Assembly (NCBI GenBank): GCA_964596325.1
Contig: CAZQSQ010000002.1
Location: forward strand, 28,969 to 92,968
DNA length: 64,000 nt
DNA from: JBAZJI01 sp964596325
GTDB taxonomy: Bacteria > Patescibacteriota > Minisyncoccia > Minisyncoccales > JAGOPM01
Direction: 5' to 3'
The translations under genes were made by a program, and so were the position numbers. The notes under the pieces are model-generated. The model saw only the letters and a program-made list of their open reading frames with translations. It searched no databases and was not told where the DNA came from. Below, piece by piece: positions 8,384-15,863 of the stretch; within the stretch, counting starts at the first letter, position 1, and every line of letters starts with the position of its first letter.

Positions 8384-9361
8384 TTACTTATCCCACTTGA
8401 AACCATTGCCAAAGTGCCCATACATGGCAGTCTGCCTGAATTGGGGCTTGCGTAAATTCAAAAATTTAATGATTCCAGCCGGAGTCAGATCGTATCCCTT
8501 AATGTGGGAGATAAAATTAATTTTGCCCTTTTTGTGAACCTCGGCACAAGCCATGACTGGCTCGGCTACGCCAATCGCATAAGCCAAGCGCACAAACACC
8601 TGCTCGGCTTTTTCTTTTTTAAGCAGATCCACGGCAATTTTGCGCGCCATATAGGCCGCCGACCTGTCCACTTTAGTATTATCCTTGCCCGAAAAGCACC
8701 CGCCGCCAATGGAAACATTGGGACCGTAATTATCCACAATCAATTTGCGCCCGGTGAGCCCGGTATCAGCGGCAAATCCGCCGATTGTCCATTCGCCGGC
8801 CGGGTTTTTAAGCCAACGGGTATCACCCTCTTTAATCCCCCACTTTTTCAAAAGCTTCAGCAATTCCGCTGGGTAATCCCCGCAAACACTGGTGACAACT
8901 TTGGTAATTTTGCCGTCTTCGACGGTTACTTGGCTTTTGCCGTCGCGCGGCCCCATGGCTTTGCTGAGCTGGCGGGAAAGCATAACCTCCAACGGCATCA
9001 TTTCTTTGGTTTCATTGCACGCATAACCAACCATTATACCCTGATCCCCGGCCCCTCCCACATCGACCCCGGCCTTAATTTGGGGCGATTGCTGCACAAT
9101 ATGGACAGTTATACTGACTGCGTCTTCATTGCCACATGATTTATAAACGTCCTTGGCAATTTGTTCAAAATCGATTTTGGCATGGCTCGTAATTTCTCCC
9201 ACAATGAAAATTTTGTTATGCCCGCCCATGGTTTCCACCGCCACCCTTGAGTAAGGGTCCTGGCGCAACGCTTCGTCTAAAATAGCATCGCTGATTTGAT
9301 CGCAAATTTTGTCAGGATGCCCAATAGCAACACTTTCCGCTGTTTTGATTATATGTTTCAT
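8384..9361 (-). CDS. metK: S-adenosylmethionine synthetase, compact form
   Basis: Makes S-adenosylmethionine from methionine and ATP in the cytoplasm. The protein carries the family marks: GHPDKICDQISDAILD at the N terminus, GAGDQGIM near residue 104, the GGGCFSGKD loop (usually GGGAFSGKD) followed by TKVDRSAAY, and the C-terminal YGHFG. At 325 residues it is about 60-70 shorter than typical bacterial MetK (380-400); losses seem to lie in loops between conserved blocks. A SAM-I riboswitch in its leader gives feedback control by the product. No Shine-Dalgarno site is visible before the ATG at 9359-9361. Confidence 0.95.
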   Translation of the reverse strand: MKHIIKTAESVAIGHPDKICDQISDAILDEALRQDPYSRVAVETMGGHNKIFIVGEITSHAKIDFEQIAKDVYKSCGNEDAVSITVHIVQQSPQIKAGVDVGGAGDQGIMVGYACNETKEMMPLEVMLSRQLSKAMGPRDGKSQVTVEDGKITKVVTSVCGDYPAELLKLLKKWGIKEGDTRWLKNPAGEWTIGGFAADTGLTGRKLIVDNYGPNVSIGGGCFSGKDNTKVDRSAAYMARKIAVDLLKKEKAEQVFVRLAYAIGVAEPVMACAEVHKKGKINFISHIKGYDLTPAGIIKFLNLRKPQFRQTAMYGHFGNGFKWDK

Positions 9362-9376
9362 AATGATTTTTTATTG

Positions 9377-9405
9377 AAAAAACGCCTGCAGGAAAAGAAA
9401 GCGTT
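9377..9405 (-). terminator. Candidate expression-platform terminator of the metK riboswitch
   Basis: On the minus strand, AACGC (9401-9405) can pair with GCGTT (9381-9385), followed by a T run at 9377-9382, directly between the aptamer and the metK ATG. The stem is only 5 bp, so the terminator is plausible rather than certain; a translational mechanism is an alternative. Confidence 0.45.
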
Positions 9406-9410
9406 GTAAC

Positions 9411-9530
9411 GATTATCTTTCCCCTGGGGGTTTTAGATTTGGCACCTTCTGCGCTGGCAGGGTTGCCGGGTGGTCATCGGGCTAAATCCCGCGTTCGCCC
9501 ATTGGCGAAACTCGCACCGCTCTTGATAAT
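9411..9530 (-). ncRNA. SAM-I (S-box) riboswitch controlling metK
   Basis: Read on the minus strand, the leader contains the S-box landmarks in order: ATTATCAAGAG opening P1, the AGCCCGATGACCACCCGGCAACC block, AAGGTGCCAAATC, and closing GATAAT, which pairs perfectly with the opening ATTATC. This matches the conserved core of the SAM-I class. It sits between a good promoter and metK, the classical position for control of SAM synthesis by SAM. A search with the Rfam SAM-I covariance model would settle it. Confidence 0.9.
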
Positions 9531-9548
9531 TTATTTGGTTGTTAATTA

Positions 9549-9576
9549 ATTATAAATATCCAAAAGATTTTGGCAA
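9549..9576 (-). promoter_or_regulatory. Promoter of riboswitch-metK transcript
   Basis: Minus-strand -35 TTGCCA (9571-9576) and -10 TATAAT (9549-9554), spacing 16. Transcription would begin about 10 bases before the SAM-I aptamer. Confidence 0.7.
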
Positions 9577-9586
9577 ATCCTTCTCA

Positions 9587-9615
9587 TTGCCAATAAAGAT
9601 AATTTATGGTACAAT
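9587..9615 (+). promoter_or_regulatory. Promoter of obg
   Basis: Plus-strand -35 TTGCCA (9587-9592) and -10 TACAAT (9610-9615), spacing 17. The expected start of transcription is only about 9 bases before the obg ATG and there is no Shine-Dalgarno site. Confidence 0.7.
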
Positions 9616-9630
9616 ATAAATAACAGAAAT

Positions 9631-10599
9631 ATGCTGATTGATGATGTCAAAATAACCGTATATGCCGGCAAAGGCGGCGCCGGCGAAGTCGCATGGTCCA
9701 GAATTAAACTCCAAAAGGGCCCGATGGGTGGAGATGGCGGCAAAGGAGGCAGCGTTTACGCTGTCGGTGTTTCTAATTTGGGAGCCCTCAACCAATTCCG
9801 CTATATCAAAGATATCAAAGCCGAAAACGGCAAAGCCGGCGAAGGTTATTTGCGCCGGGGCCAAACCGGCAGCGACAAATTCATCAATGTACCGGTGGGA
9901 ACGGTCATCCATTTTTTAGATAAAGATCAAAAAATAGAAATCACTAAAATCGGCGAAAAAGAACTTTTAGCCAAGGGTGGCAATGGCGGCTGGGGCAATT
10001 ATCGCTTCCAATCCTCGACTAACCGCTCACCCAAAAATGCCAATCCGGGCCTGCCTGGCGAAACCGTTAAATTGCGCCTCGAGTTAAAAATGATGGCCGA
10101 TATCGGTTTAATCGGCTTGCCCAATGCTGGCAAATCCAGTTTGATAAACGAAATTACCAATGCCCAGAGCCGGGTGGCCAATTATCCTTTTACCACCCTT
10201 GAGCCTCACTTGGGAGTTTTCCAAGATTTGGTCATTGCCGACATTCCCGGAATTATCGAAGGCGCGGCCAGCGGCAAAGGCTTGGGAATCAAGTTTTTGC
10301 GCCATGTGGAGAGAACCAAAACCCTTTTCCACCTGATTTCTGCCGAATCAAGCACCCCGATTAAAGATTACAAGGCTATTCGCAAAGAATTGGGCAAGTA
10401 CAATAAAGCGCTATTGGAAAAAGACGAATACATTTTTATAACCAAGAGCGATGCCACTAATCCCAAAGATGTGGCGAGAAAATTGGCCAAGCTCAAAAAA
10501 ATGAATCCGGGCGCCATTGCCATTTCTATTTACGACTACGACAGCATTCAAAACGTCAGCCGCATTCTGGAAAAACTTAACAGCGAAAAGCAAGCCTAA
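9631..10599 (+). CDS. obg: Obg/CgtA-family GTPase
   Basis: Essential GTPase acting in 50S ribosome assembly and stress control. The N-terminal Obg fold with Gly-rich repeats covers about residues 1-155, followed by the G domain with G1 GLPNAGKSS at 162-170, the switch segment YPFTTLEPHLG, G3 DIPGIIEGA and a G4 at TKSD. At 322 residues it stops after the G domain and lacks the variable C-terminal OCT domain found in some homologues. It is monocistronic, with its own promoter and a terminator immediately downstream, and is divergent from metK. Confidence 0.95.
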   Translation: MLIDDVKITVYAGKGGAGEVAWSRIKLQKGPMGGDGGKGGSVYAVGVSNLGALNQFRYIKDIKAENGKAGEGYLRRGQTGSDKFINVPVGTVIHFLDKDQKIEITKIGEKELLAKGGNGGWGNYRFQSSTNRSPKNANPGLPGETVKLRLELKMMADIGLIGLPNAGKSSLINEITNAQSRVANYPFTTLEPHLGVFQDLVIADIPGIIEGAASGKGLGIKFLRHVERTKTLFHLISAESSTPIKDYKAIRKELGKYNKALLEKDEYIFITKSDATNPKDVARKLAKLKKMNPGAIAISIYDYDSIQNVSRILEKLNSEKQA

Positions 10600-10622
10600 A
10601 ACTTTCCAGTATTTTAGACAAA

Positions 10623-10651
10623 CAAAAAATCCCCTCACGGGGATTTTTTTA
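10623..10651. terminator. Bidirectional intrinsic terminator between obg and the convergent gene
   Basis: The 6-bp stem ATCCCC/GGGGAT is flanked by an A run on the left and a run of seven T on the right, so it can end both obg and the minus-strand gene at 10659. Confidence 0.85.
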
Positions 10652-10658
10652 TAAACAA

Positions 10659-11396
10659 TTACTTCTTGTTCTGCACCATCTTTTCCAGTTGCTTCTGAGC
10701 CAGAAAATATTGGGCGTTTTGATTGGCGTCTTGAAAATTAACAAAAGATGCGCCCAGTTGCTTGCGGAAAATCAAAGTGGCAATAACGGCTAAAATAAAC
10801 GGCAGAATGATAAAATCTCCCAAATTGGCAGTCAACCCGGTATTTAAGGCGCTAGCCTGCACCGGCCCGGTCGTGGTTCCGGCCAAACCCTGCCTCCAAA
10901 CAAAAGCCGTGGCAGTATCGGCAACCGGCACATGGCTCTTATCGAGCACGAAAACTGCGATTAATTCGTTTTGTCCATAAACCAAATTTTCATTTTTGCC
11001 CACGGTCGCAGTTAAGGTAATAACCTTGGTTTGCCCTTTGGCAATATCGCCCAAGAAAATCCCTTTCTTCTGGTCATAGGTGACAGCTTTCCCGTCAACC
11101 TTGATGTCTTTTTGCATGGTCAGGTTACGGCCCAAAATCGTCTGCACATACACCTGCTTTTGCACTTCTTTAGAAATGTTTTCCACGTCCACGCGGTATT
11201 GGAGAGTGTCCTTTGGCGCGGCTTTAACCGCTTCCTGCCAAGGGGCTTGATTATTACCCGAGACTTTTATCCAGCTGCCAATGCTAATGGTGGGCGGCTG
11301 TTTAGAAACAATGGAATTGCTAGTCGAAGTAGCGCCCAAAGCAGTGCCGGCCATTAATATCCCCAAAAGCGCGAATAAAAATAAGGTCTTTTTCAT
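10659..11396 (-). CDS. Secreted, membrane-anchored surface protein with DUF11-like domain
   Basis: A 245-residue protein with a Sec signal peptide (MKKTLFLFALLGILMAGTAL). A beta-rich extracellular segment (about residues 45-175), with phrases such as LQYRVDVENISKE and KVITLTATVGKNE, resembles the conserved-repeat/DUF11 type seen in cell-surface proteins. A hydrophobic helix follows at about 190-212 and then a basic tail, so the bulk should be outside with a C-terminal membrane anchor. The ATG at 11394-11396 is used because an upstream in-frame start would put extra residues before the signal peptide. Its exact function is unknown. Confidence 0.75.
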   Translation of the reverse strand: MKKTLFLFALLGILMAGTALGATSTSNSIVSKQPPTISIGSWIKVSGNNQAPWQEAVKAAPKDTLQYRVDVENISKEVQKQVYVQTILGRNLTMQKDIKVDGKAVTYDQKKGIFLGDIAKGQTKVITLTATVGKNENLVYGQNELIAVFVLDKSHVPVADTATAFVWRQGLAGTTTGPVQASALNTGLTANLGDFIILPFILAVIATLIFRKQLGASFVNFQDANQNAQYFLAQKQLEKMVQNKK

Positions 11397-11458
11397 ATAT
11401 TTGTTTTCTGCCCACATAATTGCACAAAACCCATGGCCTGTAAAGGGCGAATCGGCCG

Positions 11459-11481
11459 CAAAAAAAGCCCTGAAAAAGGGC
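11459..11481 (-). terminator. Intrinsic terminator after the 175-residue orphan gene
   Basis: Minus-strand stem GCCCT/AGGGC with a 5-base loop, followed by seven T. It lies directly after the stop of the gene at 11486. Confidence 0.8.
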
Positions 11482-11485
11482 GTTA

Positions 11486-12013
11486 TTATGCTTTATTTGC
11501 TACTTTGCTTTGGGCACTTTGAAGGATTTTTTTGTAGGTAGGCTTGCATTTTTTCGGTATCTTGGAAACAACTTCGGGTTTCGAAACAATGCGCATGAAG
11601 CTCAAATCATCATAAGAAAAATCTTTGACAAGTTCCAAAATATCCAGACCCTTGGCAATGGCTTTTTTCATGACCTTGAGGTCTTCGCGAATTTCGTAGA
11701 CGTATAGGATCAGAGCTTCGGGCCTAATCGCATTTGGCTCGCCCGAAAGTATTTTGGTGGTTTGCGGCAGGGGGTAACTGTCAGCCAAGGTTTTGAGCGC
11801 TTTATAGCTCTCCTTAAAAGTAATAATCATTTCAATGCAGCGCGAAAGGGTGATTTTACCCGATTCCAATTCCTTCCGGGCAGCCTTTCTGGCATCAACT
11901 CGGCCAAAGCGCAATTTCCAAGTTTGGCTGTTCTCAAAATTCTGCCGATCATCCAAATCTCCGGGGCGTAAACTGTCAACCTTGCCCTTCGTCTCCTCCT
12001 TACATTCAACCAT
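11486..12013 (-). CDS. Hypothetical protein, 175 residues
   Basis: A soluble, helical and charged protein with no recognised domain. The start at 12011-12013 (MVECKEE) is preferred over an upstream in-frame ATG at 12062-12064. The predicted transcription start lies at about 12061, so the upstream ATG would not be inside the message, and a perfect AGGAGG lies 11 bases before the chosen ATG. The gene is monocistronic, with its own consensus promoter and a strong terminator. It resembles the other orphan genes of this window in having a strong ribosome site. No function can be proposed. Confidence 0.75.
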   Translation of the reverse strand: MVECKEETKGKVDSLRPGDLDDRQNFENSQTWKLRFGRVDARKAARKELESGKITLSRCIEMIITFKESYKALKTLADSYPLPQTTKILSGEPNAIRPEALILYVYEIREDLKVMKKAIAKGLDILELVKDFSYDDLSFMRIVSKPEVVSKIPKKCKPTYKKILQSAQSKVANKA

Positions 12014-12067
12014 GATTTTACAATCCTCCTTTAGTAGTGTCGATTTTTTTGAATAAAGGTACACTAA

Positions 12068-12095
12068 ATTATATCATTATTAAAATATCTGTCAA
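12068..12095 (-). promoter_or_regulatory. Promoter of the 175-residue orphan gene
   Basis: Minus-strand -35 TTGACA (12090-12095, full consensus) and -10 TATAAT (12068-12073), spacing 16, with TGA before the -10 (extended type). One of the strongest promoters in the window. Confidence 0.85.
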
Positions 12096-12111
12096 CTCGA
12101 AAGTCCCAAAT

Positions 12112-12137
12112 AAAAAACCCGCCCCAAAAGAGGCGGG
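12112..12137. terminator. Intrinsic terminator after the ferredoxin gene
   Basis: Stem CCCGCC/GGCGGG (12118-12123 with 12132-12137) and a run of six T on the minus-strand side. Confidence 0.75.
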
Positions 12138-12154
12138 CTCCTTATTTTGTTGAA

Positions 12155-12373
12155 TTATTTCTCAGTTTTAATGGCCTGCACTGGGCAACCATTAACCGCA
12201 TCGTCAATTCCATTGATCGGCTCGTCGGAAACCAATTCCTCCCTTCCGGCTGGGCCTTTTGTGCCTTTAATTAAATGGGATTTGCCATCCGTGCCGATTT
12301 CGAAAACCTGGGGGCAGATGGCAGCGCAAGCGCCGCATCCGATACATTTGCTGGTCTCTAAAATTACCTTCAT
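12155..12373 (-). CDS. Single-cluster [4Fe-4S] ferredoxin
   Basis: A 72-residue electron carrier. Cys10, Cys13 and Cys16 (CIGCGAC) and Cys63 (GCPVQAI) form a single [4Fe-4S] site; Cys20 in ICPQ is an additional cysteine. The second half of the two-cluster fold is replaced by a loop, as in monocluster ferredoxins of thermophilic and anaerobic bacteria. It follows the ppsA-pfkB pair on the same strand with a gap of 48 bases. No partner oxidoreductase is adjacent, so its electron donor and acceptor are unknown. Confidence 0.9.
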   Translation of the reverse strand: MKVILETSKCIGCGACAAICPQVFEIGTDGKSHLIKGTKGPAGREELVSDEPINGIDDAVNGCPVQAIKTEK

Positions 12374-12421
12374 ATTTTTTATTTACTTATTCTACAATTT
12401 TTAGGCTTAGCTAGTCAATGA

Positions 12422-13399
12422 TTAAACCGATTTCACAATAACTTTCACTTTTGTCCACTTTTTGGCAGGATCTTGGAAATTCCACTTGGCACCCATGGTT
12501 TTGACATTGGCCGTGGCATTAGCCGTGCCGAATTGCAAACCGTCCACAATACTCCCAGTCCGCATATACGCGTATAAAAATCCAGCATTAAAAGAGTCTC
12601 CTGCTCCGGTTTTATCAACCACTTTAGCCGGGAGAATCCCCGCCTTATAAATGCTTTGCCCATCACAAGCCATGGCACCATCCTTACCTAAAGTCAAAAC
12701 TGCAAGGCCGCCGGTTAACTTGCAAATCTCCCTAGCCATCTCCTCATATTTTTTACCGCTTCCGCAAAGCACCTCCGCCTCTTCCTCATTAAGGCTGATG
12801 ATATCAATGCCTTTGAGAGCCTTTTTATTCTTGGAATAATATTCAGCTTGCGGCTTACTGGGGTTGGCATAAATCTTTGCCCCATTTTCTTTGGCAAACT
12901 TGAAAACCGTCGGCATGATGGTCAGATTTTTGCCCGTCATCGGCCCGACAAAAATCCATTTGGCCGAAAGGCCGGATAAATCCAAATCTTTTTTGGAAAA
13001 TTCCGAAGAAGCGCCCCGATAAACCAAGATGGTCCTGTCCACCCCGGGGTGAATCAACACGATTGATTGATTGGTTGGAACCTTTTTATTCTTTTTTACC
13101 AAAGAGACGTCGGCACCATACTTCTTAAGTTCGGTTAAAACATTGTCTCCGGGCAAATCATCGCCGACCATGCCCGCCCATGCGGTTTTTACGCCAAAAA
13201 AGGCCAACGCTGCCGAAACATTACTGCCGCCCCCGCCGGTAAATGACATTAACGTCTGGGCGTCAACTTTCGAGCCGAGCCGGAAACAATAAGCGACTTT
13301 TAAGTCCGCGACATGGTTATAAACATGATCCTCCTTAAAAAACAGATAAGTGTCGCGCGTACCCGAACCAATGGCGACTACATCAAATTCTTTGCTCAT
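12422..13399 (-). CDS. PfkB-family sugar/nucleoside kinase
   Basis: A ribokinase-fold kinase of 325 residues. It has the N-terminal GGGGSNVSAALAFFG signature and the C-terminal DKTGAGDSFNAGF signature, which carries the catalytic Asp and anion hole. The substrate (ribose, adenosine, fructose-phosphate or other) cannot be read from the sequence. The start overlaps the stop of the PEP synthase gene as ATGA, so the two are translationally coupled, which hints at a role linked to central carbon metabolism. Confidence 0.88.
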   Translation of the reverse strand: MSKEFDVVAIGSGTRDTYLFFKEDHVYNHVADLKVAYCFRLGSKVDAQTLMSFTGGGGSNVSAALAFFGVKTAWAGMVGDDLPGDNVLTELKKYGADVSLVKKNKKVPTNQSIVLIHPGVDRTILVYRGASSEFSKKDLDLSGLSAKWIFVGPMTGKNLTIMPTVFKFAKENGAKIYANPSKPQAEYYSKNKKALKGIDIISLNEEEAEVLCGSGKKYEEMAREICKLTGGLAVLTLGKDGAMACDGQSIYKAGILPAKVVDKTGAGDSFNAGFLYAYMRTGSIVDGLQFGTANATANVKTMGAKWNFQDPAKKWTKVKVIVKSV

Positions 13400-15786
13400 T
13401 TTGTTTGTTTTTGCTTTTGCGATTGCGCCAAAGCATATAAAGTTTTCACCACTGCGTCGGGAGACAAGGAAATTGATTTAATCCCCGCCTCAATTAGGAA
13501 ATCCGCAAAACCCTCAATCGTTGAGGGCGCATCCCCGCAGATACCTACATATTTGTTGTTTGTCACGCATTTGTCAACCGCCATCTTAATCAGTTTCTTC
13601 ACAGCTCCATTGGTTTCATTGCCAATGACAGCCAAACCGCCATTATCACGGTCCAAACCCAAGGCGCATTGGGTCAAATCATTGGAGCCGATTGAAAAGC
13701 CGTCGCAGATCGCCAAAAACTCATCAGCCAACATGACATTGCTGGGTATTTCGCACATAATATAAACTTTCAAACCGTTTTTGCCGCGGGCCAAATCCGC
13801 TTCCTTCATCACTTCCATTACCTTTAGCGCCTCCTCGGGTGTGCGGCAGAATGGGATCATGACATGCAGATTGTCCAAGCCGTAAACCTCGCGCACCTTT
13901 TTCATGGCCAAACATTCTAATTTGAACGCCTCCTTAAAACGGGGGTCATAATAGCGGGAGGCACCGCGCCAACCGATCATGGGGTTTTCTTCCTTGGGTT
14001 CAAATAGCTTTCCGCCCAAAAGCGATTCGTATTCATTGGTCTTGAAGTCGGAAAAGCGCACAATTACTTCGCGCGGGTAAAAGGCCGCGGCAATTTGGCT
14101 GACCCCTTCGGCCAATTCGTCGATAAAATACTGGGTTTTGCTCGGATAGCCGGCCGTGAGCTCGTCTAATTTTTGCTTGATTTGCATATCGGCGATTTTA
14201 TCATAGTCGACAAGCGCCATAGGATGAGCTTTAATTTTTTCCGCAATAATAAACTCCTCCCGTGCCAAGCCCACGCCTTCCACTGGCAAATAGGAATATT
14301 TGAAAGCGCCGTCGGGCGTGCCGATATTCATGGCAATTTTAACCGGCAGCTCGGGAATTTCCTTCAAGTCATAACGCTGCATATCAAAAGGCACCTGCCC
14401 TTCGTAAACCACACCCTTACGCCCTTGCGAGCAATCAACGGTTATTTCTTTGCCGCTCGCAAGTTTTTTGGAACCATCTTTAGTCCCGACGATACAGGGC
14501 ACTCCCAGCTCGCGCGACACAATGGCGGCATGCGAAGTGGTCCCGCCCTCATCAGTGACAATCGCCCCGGCGATGCGCATAATCGGCACCCAATCCGGAT
14601 CAGTCATTTTCGTGACCAAAACCTCCCCTTTCTTAAACTCGGCAATTTTGGCCACATCTTGAATGATATGCACCTTGCCCTGCCCGATCTTATTACCTAC
14701 GGCAATTCCCTGAACCAACTCCTTAAAGCCTTGGGGCTTAGTTTTGTATTCCACAAAATAACGGCCGACTTCCTCCTGGGCATGCACGGTTTCGGGCCTG
14801 GCCTGCACAATAAAAAGCTTTCCGGTTTGCCCGTCTTTGGCCCATTCCATATCCATGGGCAATTTGTAATGTTCTTCAATTATTATTGCCCACTCCGCGA
14901 GCTTCAAGGCCTCATCTTGGGTAAGACAAAACTGTTTCCATTCTTTTTCCGGCACAGAAACTTCCTTGATGCCGTTATTGCCCGCATAAACATATTTCTG
15001 ATCTTTACGGCCGAGATTTTTGACAATTAAAGACTTAAAACCTTTTTTGAAAGTCGGTTTATGCACGATAAAAGTATCCGGCGTAATCCGCCCTTTGACA
15101 ATCATTTCGCCAATACCATAAATACCATTAATGACCACCACGTCGCGGAAGCCCGATTCAGTATCCAGGGAAAACATCACGCCCGAGGAAGCCAAATCCG
15201 AGCGCACCATTTTCTGTACCAAAACCGAAATGGCCACGCTTAGCTGGTCAAAGCCCTTTTCGTCGCGGTAAGCGATGGCGCGAGCCGTAAAAAGCGAAGC
15301 CATGCAATCCTTGACCGCATTAAGCAGTTGGCTCTCGCCGGAAATGTTGAGCATAGTTTCGTGCTGACCGGCAAAGCTGGCATTGGGCAAATCTTCGGCC
15401 GTGGCCGAGGAGCGCACCGCCACATCGGCATTTTTCAAACCATACTCTTGGCAAAGTATTTTATAATTTTCCAAAATTTGTTGTTTCAAATCATCAGGAA
15501 AACGGCCCCAGCGCACCTTAGCCATCAATTCCCGCGAAGTCTTTTGCAAAAGGGGAATATTTTTGGCATCAAAATTGGCAAAAGTCTTTTTCAAATGCTC
15601 GTCAATTTTATTGTGCGCCAAAAAATACCAAAACGAATCTGAAGTCAAAGCAAAAGCATTGGGAATGGGCACACCCTTGGCTGAAAGCTGCGAATACATT
15701 TCTCCCATCGAGGAATTTTTTCCGCCCACAAGTGCTACGTCTTCGCGGCGTAGATCTTTTATCCAAATGATTAACTTTTTATCCAT
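13396..15786 (-). CDS. ppsA: Phosphoenolpyruvate synthase (pyruvate, water dikinase)
   Basis: Interconverts pyruvate and phosphoenolpyruvate using ATP, Pi and AMP. The 796-residue protein has the ATP-grasp N domain (GGKNSSMGEM near residue 19; VRSSATAEDLPNASFAGQ), the phosphohistidine domain (GGTTSHAAIVSRELG) and the PEP-binding barrel ending in CGDAPS with the acid/base Cys. The start at 15784-15786 (MDKKLIIWIKDL) fits family alignment; an earlier ATG at 15799-15801 overlaps a TATAAT box and would not be transcribed. In many CPR bacteria this enzyme may work toward pyruvate and ATP in place of pyruvate kinase; the direction here is not known. Confidence 0.94.
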   Translation of the reverse strand: MDKKLIIWIKDLRREDVALVGGKNSSMGEMYSQLSAKGVPIPNAFALTSDSFWYFLAHNKIDEHLKKTFANFDAKNIPLLQKTSRELMAKVRWGRFPDDLKQQILENYKILCQEYGLKNADVAVRSSATAEDLPNASFAGQHETMLNISGESQLLNAVKDCMASLFTARAIAYRDEKGFDQLSVAISVLVQKMVRSDLASSGVMFSLDTESGFRDVVVINGIYGIGEMIVKGRITPDTFIVHKPTFKKGFKSLIVKNLGRKDQKYVYAGNNGIKEVSVPEKEWKQFCLTQDEALKLAEWAIIIEEHYKLPMDMEWAKDGQTGKLFIVQARPETVHAQEEVGRYFVEYKTKPQGFKELVQGIAVGNKIGQGKVHIIQDVAKIAEFKKGEVLVTKMTDPDWVPIMRIAGAIVTDEGGTTSHAAIVSRELGVPCIVGTKDGSKKLASGKEITVDCSQGRKGVVYEGQVPFDMQRYDLKEIPELPVKIAMNIGTPDGAFKYSYLPVEGVGLAREEFIIAEKIKAHPMALVDYDKIADMQIKQKLDELTAGYPSKTQYFIDELAEGVSQIAAAFYPREVIVRFSDFKTNEYESLLGGKLFEPKEENPMIGWRGASRYYDPRFKEAFKLECLAMKKVREVYGLDNLHVMIPFCRTPEEALKVMEVMKEADLARGKNGLKVYIMCEIPSNVMLADEFLAICDGFSIGSNDLTQCALGLDRDNGGLAVIGNETNGAVKKLIKMAVDKCVTNNKYVGICGDAPSTIEGFADFLIEAGIKSISLSPDAVVKTLYALAQSQKQKQTK

Positions 15787-15799
15787 ATTTATTTTCTTC

Positions 15800-15805
15800 A
15801 TTATA
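15800..15805 (-). promoter_or_regulatory. Candidate -10 box for ppsA-pfkB
   Basis: A perfect TATAAT on the minus strand lies 14 bases before the chosen ppsA ATG. No good -35 is visible at 16-18 bases, so the call rests on the -10 and on the terminator just upstream. Confidence 0.4.
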
Positions 15806-15823
15806 GCCTGAATTTGTAAAAAC

Positions 15824-15855
15824 AAAAAAGCAGGATTTCAACATCCTGCTTTTTT
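15824..15855. terminator. Bidirectional intrinsic terminator before ppsA
   Basis: Perfect 8-bp stem AGCAGGAT/ATCCTGCT with a 6-base loop, A run on the left and T run on the right. It ends the acd-thioredoxin operon (minus strand) and isolates ppsA. Confidence 0.85.
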
Positions 15856-15863
15856 CGCATTGT

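Noticed and set aside
12014..12064. Upstream ATG for the 175-residue orphan gene
   Set aside because: It lies at or before the predicted transcription start of a full-consensus promoter and has no ribosome site.
14173..15030. Long plus-strand open frame (285 codons) opposite ppsA
   Set aside because: It is the shadow of the PEP synthase reading frame, has no ribosome site or promoter, and its translation shows no family features.
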